Assembly: GCF_020782235.1 (NCBI RefSeq)
Contig: NZ_JAJGNO010000010.1
Span: 62,001 to 126,000, forward strand
Direction: 5' to 3'
Length of the DNA: 64,000 nucleotides
Source of the DNA: Sphingobium naphthae
Lineage (GTDB): Bacteria; Pseudomonadota; Alphaproteobacteria; Sphingomonadales; Sphingomonadaceae
The stretch's first letter is position 1. Each line of letters starts with the position of its first letter. Positions 42,854-50,326 of this stretch are shown piece by piece. Under the pieces are notes generated by a model. It saw only the letters and a program-made list of their open reading frames with translations. It was not told the origin of the DNA and did not search any database. Both the position numbers and the translations under genes were made by a program.

Positions 42854-43506
42854 GACGTGCAATCGATCTGGTCGCCGGTCTTTGCTGCCTCGGCTGCGCC
42901 CTGCTTCTGACCGGCTCCGGGGCCAGCCAGGCTCGCGACTACGGCCAGATGGGCCAGACCTTCCCGGTGATCGAGACCGACTTGCTGGCAACGATCGAAT
43001 CCCGCCTGCGCCGCGCAGAGGCAAGCGGCGAGCTCGACCGTGTGAACGCCATGTTCGCCAAGAAGGTCGAGGCCAAGGTCAAGCGGCCGACGCCGGTGGC
43101 CGGCATCACGGCGGCCGAGCGCCCACGCCAGTGGAAGTTCGATCCTACCGTGACGATCGAACGGGATATCCGTGACCAGAAGGGCAATCTCATCGCTGCA
43201 GCTGGGCAGAAGATCAATCCGCTCGACTTCGTCGTCCTCCGACAGGATCTGGTCTTCGTCGATGGCGATAGTCCTGGCCAGCTCGACTGGGCAACCCGGC
43301 AATATGTCGACGCCAAGGCGAAGATAATCTTCGTGAACGGATCGCCTTTCGAGGCGATGGGGTCGCGCAAGCGCCGCTTCTATTTCGACCAGGACGGCAA
43401 GCTCACAAGCAAGTTCGGCATCAGACATACGCCCGCGGTCGTCACGCGCGCCGGCAACGTCATGCACGTCTCCGAAGTGGTCCTGCGTCCAGGAAAGGCT
43501 GACTGA
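42850..43506 (+). CDS. traW: TraW, F-type transfer protein
   Basis: This 218-residue exported protein has a signal peptide (VAGLCCLGCALLLTGSGASQA) and the TraW core: YGQMGQTFPVIETDLLATIESRL at the mature start, RDIRDQKGNLIAAAGQKINPLDF and the RFYFDQDGKLTSKFGIRHTPAVV C-terminal region. TraW acts in the periplasm with TraU and TrbC in pilus tip and outer membrane pore assembly. ATGA or single-base overlaps join it to the flanking genes. Confidence 0.95.
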   Translation: MRRAIDLVAGLCCLGCALLLTGSGASQARDYGQMGQTFPVIETDLLATIESRLRRAEASGELDRVNAMFAKKVEAKVKRPTPVAGITAAERPRQWKFDPTVTIERDIRDQKGNLIAAAGQKINPLDFVVLRQDLVFVDGDSPGQLDWATRQYVDAKAKIIFVNGSPFEAMGSRKRRFYFDQDGKLTSKFGIRHTPAVVTRAGNVMHVSEVVLRPGKAD

Positions 43507-43778
43507 TGCCGCTCTGGCTCGAGCTCCTTCGCACGCCGATGGCCGCGCCCGAAACATCGGGGCTGCGTCGAATGCGCCTCGTCTGGCAGCTGTTGTGCCT
43601 GTCGCTCGCAGCCACCCTGATCTCGCTCGAGGAGATACAGGCTGCCGCGCCGCATCTGGCGGTCCCGCTGGCAGGCGCTCTGCTCGTCGCCGTTGTCCTG
43701 CATACGGCGGTCTACTGGTCGCGGAAGAACCGGGCAGACCGGGCTCTGATCGCTTCTCGCGAAGGAAAGCCACAATGA
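43506..43778 (+). CDS. Small membrane protein inside the tra operon
   Basis: This 90-residue protein has two hydrophobic helices (LVWQLLCLSLAATLI and HLAVPLAGALLVAVVLHTAVYW), separated by a short loop and ending in a basic tail (RKNRADRAL). It shares one base with the traW stop and overlaps traU as ATGA. No family is recognised. F has no obvious equivalent between traW and traU. It may be a species-specific assembly helper. Confidence 0.6.
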   Translation: MPLWLELLRTPMAAPETSGLRRMRLVWQLLCLSLAATLISLEEIQAAAPHLAVPLAGALLVAVVLHTAVYWSRKNRADRALIASREGKPQ

Positions 43779-44794
43779 ATTGGCTTCGCTCGTTTGCTGC
43801 CTGCCTCTTGCTGACGATAGGCTTTGCGCTTGCGGCCAGCCCTGCGCAGGCGGCGGGACCGACCTGCAATGGGAAGTTCGTCAATCCCATTACCGATGTT
43901 TGCTGGTCGTGCCTGTTTCCCCTTTCGATCGGCGGCGCGAAAATCTGGCCGAGCGGCCGGCCGGATACGAGCAATCCGGCATCGCCCATTTGCGCGTGCG
44001 CGGATCCTTTGCCCCGGATTGGCATATCGGTAGGCTTCTGGGAGCCGGTTCGCCTCGCCGATGTGACGATGAAGCCCTGGTGTTTCCCCAATCTGGGTGG
44101 CGTGCGCCTCTCACCCGGTTTCGACATTGGCCAGGGGTATCTCGCCGGGCCTTCAATGGTCGGCGGACGTTCGCAAAGCACGGCCAAATGGCATGTCCAT
44201 TGGTACGTCTATCCGCTGCTCTACTGGATGGAGATCCTGACCGATTTCCTGTGCTTCGAGCAGGCGTCCTTCGACATTGCCTATATGACCGAAGTCGATC
44301 CGCTCTGGCAGGATGACGGGCTGAGCGCGCTTATCAACCCTGAAGCGATCGTCTTTGCCAATCCCATTGCCAAGGCGGCGTGCGCTGGTGACTGCATCGC
44401 AGGAACAGTGGGCCTTCCGCTCGATCCGCTGTTCTGGTGCGCCGGCTGTCAGGGCAGCATGTACCCGCTCAACGGCAATATTCCTGCCTCGATAGGGCAT
44501 GTTCAGTCCTCGCGACTGGCGCTCTCGCGCTTCGCCTACAAGATGCATCGCCAGGCGCTTGCCTGGGGAACGATGGGCTCTGCAGGTTTGTGCAAGAAGT
44601 ACCTCATGCCCATCATGCGCAAGCAGCAGTATCGCTTCCAGATGGTCAATCCGATCCCGACGGTCAGCGGGCGGTTCGCCTGCTCCGCCATCGGGGCTTC
44701 AACAATGCCTCCAGATGCCGGTCGTGCCTTCCCCGCGGGTGGAGAGGACATGGGCTATCTTGTCTGGCGCAAGCGCAATTGCTGCGTGCTTTAG
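43775..44794 (+). CDS. traU: TraU, cysteine-rich transfer protein
   Basis: This 339-residue protein has a signal peptide ending in PAQA and the TraU signature: CNGKFVNPITDVCWSCLFPLSIGG, then many cysteines, and the tail GRFACSAIGASTMPPDAGR with LVWRKRNCCVL. Family members are about 330 residues. TraU is periplasmic and needed for DNA transfer rather than pilus formation. Its disulfides would be handled by the DsbC-like protein of the operon. The ATG at 43775 is chosen because of the signal peptide and the overlap with the previous gene. Confidence 0.95.
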   Translation: MNWLRSFAACLLLTIGFALAASPAQAAGPTCNGKFVNPITDVCWSCLFPLSIGGAKIWPSGRPDTSNPASPICACADPLPRIGISVGFWEPVRLADVTMKPWCFPNLGGVRLSPGFDIGQGYLAGPSMVGGRSQSTAKWHVHWYVYPLLYWMEILTDFLCFEQASFDIAYMTEVDPLWQDDGLSALINPEAIVFANPIAKAACAGDCIAGTVGLPLDPLFWCAGCQGSMYPLNGNIPASIGHVQSSRLALSRFAYKMHRQALAWGTMGSAGLCKKYLMPIMRKQQYRFQMVNPIPTVSGRFACSAIGASTMPPDAGRAFPAGGEDMGYLVWRKRNCCVL

Positions 44795-44806
44795 GGGGAG
44801 GGGGAG

Positions 44807-45547
44807 ATGCGCCTCGTCAGGATCGGGCTTTTCGCCCTTGTCGGCACCGTCGCCCTCTCGGCACTTGCCCAGACGATCGAAGGTCAGGATGTCGACGCGA
44901 TCAGGAAGCGCTCGGCCGAGATGAAGGCGGATGCTGAAGCGCTGGTGGACCATGTGAAGGACAGGGGTGTGCGCTTCCGGGAAGAGGCTGGCGCGGTCCA
45001 GGAAGGCGGTGTGGCGAACATGCGACGCGTCGCCGCGAGCGAGCTCCCCGTCGGACCGCCTGGCGCGGTCGATTTCGACGAGATCGTCAAAGGGGCTGCG
45101 GCCAATGCGTCCGTGCCTAGCGGCGATGCACCAAAGCTGATCGTGTTTGCCAGCCTGTCCATGCCGCAAGCGTCGCTGAAGCGTCTGATCGCCGACACGG
45201 CCCAGGCCGGCGGCGTGGTGGTGTTTCGCGGCTTCCCGGACAATTCGGCCAAAGCCTTTGTGAAACAGCTTGGCGCAGTGGTCTCGCGTGACGACATGAC
45301 CAGCATCGGCATCGATCCGCGGCTGTTTCGCGCGTTCAGCGTCCAGGCGGTGCCGACCTACGTCTCGGTTTCGTCCGACTTCGACCTGTGCGCCGGTTTC
45401 AACTGCCAGACGAAACTACCGCCTTTCGACCGTATCGTTGGCAACGTCAGCCTGGAATATGCCCTCGAGCAGTTCGCGCAGGGCAGGGGGCCCGGCGCGC
45501 GGGTAGCCGCGGTCGGGCTGTCGAACCTGCGCAAGGCAAATCCATGA
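44807..45547 (+). CDS. trbC: TrbC, F-type pilus assembly protein
   Basis: This 246-residue exported protein has GGGGGAGGGGGAG immediately before the ATG. The N-terminal helix serves as signal, then comes a helical part (IRKRSAEMKADAEALVDHV). The TrbC_Ftype domain shows KLIVFASLSMPQASLKRLIADTAQAGGVVVFRG and RAFSVQAVPTYV, a thioredoxin-like fold without an active CxxC. TrbC works with TraW in the periplasm. An ATGA overlap leads into traN. Confidence 0.9.
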   Translation: MRLVRIGLFALVGTVALSALAQTIEGQDVDAIRKRSAEMKADAEALVDHVKDRGVRFREEAGAVQEGGVANMRRVAASELPVGPPGAVDFDEIVKGAAANASVPSGDAPKLIVFASLSMPQASLKRLIADTAQAGGVVVFRGFPDNSAKAFVKQLGAVVSRDDMTSIGIDPRLFRAFSVQAVPTYVSVSSDFDLCAGFNCQTKLPPFDRIVGNVSLEYALEQFAQGRGPGARVAAVGLSNLRKANP

Positions 45548-47415
45548 GGGGGCAGGTCTCTTGCCTTGGAGCGGCGATCCTGCTCGCGCTGGGATCTCCG
45601 GCCGCAGCGCAGATGACCCTCGATGAGGCACGTCAGCAAGGCAAGGACATGGGCTCTGAGAAGCGCCGCGATACCACGCTGGTGCCATCGAGCGATGCTC
45701 AGGCCGCAGCGGTGCCGGGCTTTTCCGGCACGAACCTGCCCGAAGGGTCTTACTTCAGTGATCCCGAGCGGCTCGAGGCCGCCGCCCAGGCGACAAAATC
45801 GTCCAGCCAGCCCTATCGCATCACGACCGACGCGGACCATACCCGCGCCACGTTCAGCAATTCGGAGGTGCTGACCACCACGGCCCGGGCCACTGCCGTC
45901 GAGAATGATCCATCCACCTACCTGGAGGGAGAGGATTACAGCAGCAATGGTGGCTCCTGCGCTCCCCTGCCGCCCGCGCCAGGCAGCACCGGCTATTACG
46001 AGGCAACCTGCAATGCCGGTGAAAAGGTCGATGAGGAGACGCGCACCTGTCCGGTCAGCCTCTCGGTCCGGGCCGATCGGCGAACAATCTATACCTATTA
46101 CGCTGGCCGGTTGAGAACGAACCCGCAGGACGGTGGGCCCTATCCTGCACGCGCCGCATTCGACGATGAAATCGGCTCGGGTGTTTGCTGGGAAAGCCGA
46201 CCGATCGACTATTGTGGCAGCATGGCCGCCTATGGCTATACGGCCGCTAAAGACTGCCGACGGCTTGGCCACACCGCTGTCGAAGTCAAATGCAGCGCCG
46301 AGGCACAGGGCATTACCCCTGGCTTCTTTCATCCTGGCACCGTTGTCTCGACGGGCAACTATTGGCTGACGAAGCAGGACGAACCTGCGGTTCCCGTGAT
46401 CACGCGCAACGAAGGAATGTGCGCCGGCAACGCGGCTGATGCGAATTGTACGCTGCAGGGCGAGGTTTGCACCTCGAGTGACCCGGTCACTCGTATCGTG
46501 GACGGGATCGCGGTGACGCAGCCGTGCTGGGCATGGGAGCGAACCTATCAGTGCAATCGCATCTCCTCAGCAAGCGACTGCGGGGAGCTCGAGACCAACC
46601 GTCAATGCACGTATCTACGGACAGAATGCCTCGATGAGGATCCTGACGGCGGCGCCTGCAAGGTGACCGAAAAGATCTACCGCTGCCCGACACCCTCGAG
46701 CCCCGGCGAGACCGCCCCACAGTATATCTGCGGAAATGACGTTTACTGCATCAACGGCGAATGCGAACCGATCGTCCGCGAGGCTTCGACCGAGTTCAAG
46801 GATGCGCTCGTTGCTCTCCACTCGATCGACCAGGCAGGATCGGAGTTCGATGAAGCGAACCTGACCGTGTTCAAGGGCGCGCGCGAAACGTGCCACAAGC
46901 CGGTCTTCGGACTGATCAACTGCTGCGCTGGCAAGTCGTCCGGGCTGCTGACGGCCGCTGCGGGCATTGGGGCACTGGCAGGTGGGCCAACCGCTATCGC
47001 GGCGCTCGCGACGCCCTTCCTGGCCCTGTTTGCCTGCTCGCAAAGCGAGATGCGCCTCGACATCAAGGATCGCATGGGATTTTGCCACAAGCTGGGAACA
47101 TACTGCTCCTCCAGCTTCCTCGGGATCTGCAAGACCAAACGGACTGCCTATTGCTGCTTCGAAAGCAAATTGAGCCGGATACTGCAGGAGCAGGGACGCA
47201 TTCAGCTCGGTAAGCCATGGGGCGCCCCCAAGAGCGAGCAGTGTCGTGGATTCACGATCGAGGAATTTGCTCGTCTCGACTTGTCCAAGATGGATTTCAC
47301 TGAGGTCTATAAGGAGTTCATGGACGCCGCCAAGCTGCCCGACGAAGTCGAGACGATGCGGCAGATACAGGACAAGATTAACAACTATTACGAACTGCAC
47401 GGAACTGGCGGATGA
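45544..47415 (+). CDS. traN: TraN, mating-pair stabilisation outer membrane protein
   Basis: This 623-residue exported protein has a signal peptide (cleavage after AAAQ). It is extremely cysteine-rich from about residue 130, with EATCNAGEKVDEETRTC, ICGNDVYCINGECE and GLINCCAGKSSG typical of TraN proteins. The C-terminus ends in EFARLDLSKMDFTEVYKEF, as in F TraN. TraN contacts receptors on the recipient cell, so its middle region decides host preference. Its segment 250-350 would be the variable tip. The ATG at 45544 overlaps trbC and replaces the 52-residue longer frame. Confidence 0.9.
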   Translation: MRGQVSCLGAAILLALGSPAAAQMTLDEARQQGKDMGSEKRRDTTLVPSSDAQAAAVPGFSGTNLPEGSYFSDPERLEAAAQATKSSSQPYRITTDADHTRATFSNSEVLTTTARATAVENDPSTYLEGEDYSSNGGSCAPLPPAPGSTGYYEATCNAGEKVDEETRTCPVSLSVRADRRTIYTYYAGRLRTNPQDGGPYPARAAFDDEIGSGVCWESRPIDYCGSMAAYGYTAAKDCRRLGHTAVEVKCSAEAQGITPGFFHPGTVVSTGNYWLTKQDEPAVPVITRNEGMCAGNAADANCTLQGEVCTSSDPVTRIVDGIAVTQPCWAWERTYQCNRISSASDCGELETNRQCTYLRTECLDEDPDGGACKVTEKIYRCPTPSSPGETAPQYICGNDVYCINGECEPIVREASTEFKDALVALHSIDQAGSEFDEANLTVFKGARETCHKPVFGLINCCAGKSSGLLTAAAGIGALAGGPTAIAALATPFLALFACSQSEMRLDIKDRMGFCHKLGTYCSSSFLGICKTKRTAYCCFESKLSRILQEQGRIQLGKPWGAPKSEQCRGFTIEEFARLDLSKMDFTEVYKEFMDAAKLPDEVETMRQIQDKINNYYELHGTGG

Positions 47416-47831
47416 GCGATGGACCATCCGGAGGGCAGATGGCCCCAGCCGCAAATGACGTCATCGATACCTGCGAGGCGTGCCCGATCAACGGCATGAC
47501 GGTCATCGAGCTCGGCATATTTCTGTCCGTTCACCGCTCGATCCAACCGTTGCCGTCCCAGGACATCTGCGATGTCGTCAATGGCTGGTTCGCCGATACC
47601 GTCTCCTGCGCAAGTATCGACAGTGCCACGCTGCTGATGCGGCGGCGGGGCTGGCTTGCCGGTACGCGCTGCGGGTTCTGGGCCACCGAGCAGGGGCGGA
47701 CCGTAGCGCGCCCCGTTTTGCACGGAATCGTCAATATGCTCGATCAAGGCACTCGTCTCCTCGACGTCGCCTTGATGATGAGCCTGCTTCGCCTCACCAA
47801 GAAGGAGCTCGATAGTGCCATCGATCTTTGA
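47412..47831 (+). CDS. Conserved hypothetical protein in the tra operon, 139 residues
   Basis: No family is recognised. The protein shows CEACPINGMTVIELGIFLS, where a C-x-x-C pair might bind metal, and a C-terminal MLDQGTRLLDVALMMSLLRLTKKELD. It is not clearly exported. It overlaps traN by ATGA and the next small gene by 17 bases, so it is a real part of the operon. In F the space between traN and traF contains trbE and artA, but this protein does not look like either. Confidence 0.6.
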   Translation: MSDGPSGGQMAPAANDVIDTCEACPINGMTVIELGIFLSVHRSIQPLPSQDICDVVNGWFADTVSCASIDSATLLMRRRGWLAGTRCGFWATEQGRTVARPVLHGIVNMLDQGTRLLDVALMMSLLRLTKKELDSAIDL

Positions 47832-48033
47832 ACCGGTCCTCCTGCTGCTCCTGTCGGCCACAGACCAACCTCCCGCTGCTTCGCCTCGACCAGCACCCGC
47901 TCCACCACTCTGCCAGCGTGCATCGTCCGGCTCCCCATGCTGCCGCGTGCCATCGCTCTGGTCTGAGCCACCCCCACCTTCCGCACCGCAAACGTCTCCA
48001 GCGCTCGCGCCGGAGAAGGGGGCCAACCAATGA
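47815..48033 (+). CDS. Small proline-rich exported protein
   Basis: This 72-residue protein starts with GTG at 47815, with AAGGAG seven bases upstream. A short hydrophobic stretch (FEPVLLLLLSA) is followed by a proline- and serine-rich chain with two CxxC-like cysteines. It overlaps the gene before by 17 bases and traF by ATGA. It could be a short anchor or periplasmic spacer. It has no family match and composition alone cannot exclude a non-coding frame. Confidence 0.45.
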   Translation: MPSIFEPVLLLLLSATDQPPAASPRPAPAPPLCQRASSGSPCCRVPSLWSEPPPPSAPQTSPALAPEKGANQ

Positions 48034-48848
48034 TTGCCCGTGGTTTCATCGCGCTCGTCTATGCAGCCTTTCTCACACCTGTGCCCGCTGCAGCACAGGT
48101 CGCCGCACCTCGGCACCAACCCGATGGAGCAACGCAGGCCGGTGACGAATTCTACTGCGAAGAGCGGCGTCTGGGGCAATGGTTCTACTGCACGAAGCCC
48201 GAGCCCAAGCCCGATATCGACGCGCCTCAGGCGCCGGCTTCGTCGGCCGCAGAGCGGCTGAGCGCGATCACCAAGGAGTTGGACGAGCTCAAGGCTCGCG
48301 CGATCCTGGATCCGTCCCAAGAGAATGTGGTGGCGTATGTGCGATTCCAACGCGAACAGCTCGACCGCGCATCCACCTTCTCTGACACCTGGCAGCGGGC
48401 GCTGTGGCAGCATTCAGACCTTGACTACACCTTGCAGCGCCCGGTCTCGACCGTGGCAAAGCGCGCCTGGCTTGATAACCGGAAGGCGGACCGGGACGCG
48501 GTCCTGACCAATCTCAGTCAGCGCTATGGCCTGTTCTACTTCTTCGCCCAAAGCTGCGGCGCCTGCGAGGTCTTTTCTCCGATCCTGCGTTCGGTCGCCG
48601 ACAGCCACCGGATGGCGGTGATGGCGGTATCGATGGATGGCGGCCCAAGCCGCGACTTCCCCCGATATGTGGTCGATAGTGGCCAACGGGCGCGGATGGG
48701 CATTTCCGGCAACGAGACGCCGGCCCTCGTTCTTTTCGACACCGCCACGCGCAAGACCATTCCGGTCGGGTACGGCATCCTCAGCGCTGATGAAATCATG
48801 GAGCGCATCTTCACGCTGACCAACACCAAGGTGGGGAGCGACTACTGA
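48030..48848 (+). CDS. traF: TraF, thioredoxin-like conjugal transfer protein
   Basis: This 272-residue exported protein has a signal peptide (YAAFLTPVPAAAQ) and the F-type TraF core: FYCEERRLGQWFYC, a helical linker with ENVVAYVRFQREQLDRAS and DLDYTLQRPVST, and a thioredoxin-fold domain with YFFAQSCGACEVFSPILRSVA, where CGAC (about 175-178) retains the CxxC pair that many TraF proteins have lost. GNETPALVLFDT includes the cis-proline. It could have redox activity during pilus assembly, next to the DsbC-like partner. Confidence 0.9.
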   Translation: MIARGFIALVYAAFLTPVPAAAQVAAPRHQPDGATQAGDEFYCEERRLGQWFYCTKPEPKPDIDAPQAPASSAAERLSAITKELDELKARAILDPSQENVVAYVRFQREQLDRASTFSDTWQRALWQHSDLDYTLQRPVSTVAKRAWLDNRKADRDAVLTNLSQRYGLFYFFAQSCGACEVFSPILRSVADSHRMAVMAVSMDGGPSRDFPRYVVDSGQRARMGISGNETPALVLFDTATRKTIPVGYGILSADEIMERIFTLTNTKVGSDY

Positions 48849-50311
48849 TGAACGGCATACGAGGAAACGCTTTTGGCCGTATGGTCTCCCGTACTGCCAC
48901 CGGGCTAGCGTTGCTCGCTGCCTCGAACCTCGCGCTTACAGGCGTGGCGCGGGCGGATGTCGCCGGCGAGATGAACAGCTTCTTCAATGACGCCGGGGGC
49001 GCTGCCAATGTCACCGGCCCGTCCGCCTATCAGGGGCAATCGGCAGGCTACTATTCGCTCGGCAATGTCTGGACCCGTTTCCCCCAGAAGAGCGTGTCTC
49101 CCTTCAATCTGCAATTACCGAGCGCCAGAGCGGGCTGCGGCGGCATAGATCTGTTCGCAGGCTCCTTCTCCTTCATCAACGCGAGTGAGATCGTTGCGAT
49201 GCTGAAGGCGACGGCGAACAACGCGCTTGGTTTCGCCTTCAAGCTCGCCATCGACAGTGTGTCGCCGGAGATCGGCAAGGTAATGGATGAGTTCTCCCAG
49301 AAGGCGCAGCTCCTCAACCAGATGAACATCTCCTCGTGTGAGACCGCCCAGGCTCTGGTTGGCGGGATCTGGCCCCAGATGGAGACGACACGATCCACGA
49401 TCTGCGAGGCGGTAGGGAACAGCCAGGGCATCTTTTCCGACTGGGCGGCGGCACGGCAGGGCTGCAATAATGGTGGCCAGCGCGACAGCACGATTGCCCG
49501 AAACAATGATCCGCGAATGCGCGAGCAGCTCATCGGCGAACCGCACAACTACACCTGGGAGGCGCTGCGCAAATCGCAGAAGTTCGGGGCCTTCGACCAG
49601 GAATTCTCGGAATACATCATGACGATCGTGGGCACGGTCGTGACCCGGCCGCCAACTGGCAGCGATCAGGGGCCGCAGGTGGATATCGTGGGCCCGGCCG
49701 AGGAAGCGGTGGTCACCGCGCTCCTGGATGGCACTGCCAACGCGCCGGCGGTGAAGATCCTCAAATGTACGAACTCGGACTGCACGACGATTGGCGAGCA
49801 AGCCCTCACGGTTCCCGCGAGTGCTGCATTGCGGCCGCGGATCTCAGCGATGATCACCTCGATCAGCAGCAAGATCCGCAGTGACACCGCGCTAGATGCC
49901 GGGGAGCGGCAGCTTCTGAACATCGCTACGATCCCGCTGTACAAAATCCTCGCGGTTCAGGCGATGGCCCATCAGGTGCTGGCCGACGGGGAGATCCAGA
50001 CGCTCTCCGAGATCGTCGCAATCGACATGCTCAACGCGATGGTCGACAACATACTCGACCGGGTTGAGCAGGCGAAGGTCTTCTATCAGACGGCCGACCA
50101 GGAAACCGCTTCGCAGTGGCGCCAGCAAATCGCAGCGACGCGCGCGAAATTCGCGCAGCGCGACATCAAGCTGAGCAATAAGCTCAATGAGACGCTGATG
50201 ATCATCAACCGCAGCGTTATGCTCGAATCCACGCTGCAGAACGCGATGTCACCGGGCATGCAGGCAGCACTCAGCTTTTCGCGGAGCCTCAATGTCCAGG
50301 GCCTGATGTAA
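48848..50311 (+). CDS. traH: TraH, pilus assembly protein
   Basis: This 487-residue exported protein has a signal peptide (ALLAASNLALTGVARA) and the TraH pattern: NVTGPSAYQGQSAGYYSLGNVWTRFP, GCGGIDLFAGSFSFINASEIVAMLKA and SSCETAQALVGG. C-terminal coiled coils end with a hydrophilic tail. TraH binds TraF and TraU in the outer membrane complex needed for pilus extension. The length matches F TraH (458) closely. It follows traF by one shared base. Confidence 0.95.
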   Translation: MNGIRGNAFGRMVSRTATGLALLAASNLALTGVARADVAGEMNSFFNDAGGAANVTGPSAYQGQSAGYYSLGNVWTRFPQKSVSPFNLQLPSARAGCGGIDLFAGSFSFINASEIVAMLKATANNALGFAFKLAIDSVSPEIGKVMDEFSQKAQLLNQMNISSCETAQALVGGIWPQMETTRSTICEAVGNSQGIFSDWAAARQGCNNGGQRDSTIARNNDPRMREQLIGEPHNYTWEALRKSQKFGAFDQEFSEYIMTIVGTVVTRPPTGSDQGPQVDIVGPAEEAVVTALLDGTANAPAVKILKCTNSDCTTIGEQALTVPASAALRPRISAMITSISSKIRSDTALDAGERQLLNIATIPLYKILAVQAMAHQVLADGEIQTLSEIVAIDMLNAMVDNILDRVEQAKVFYQTADQETASQWRQQIAATRAKFAQRDIKLSNKLNETLMIINRSVMLESTLQNAMSPGMQAALSFSRSLNVQGLM

Positions 50312-50326
50312 GGCGGGGAGGGGGGT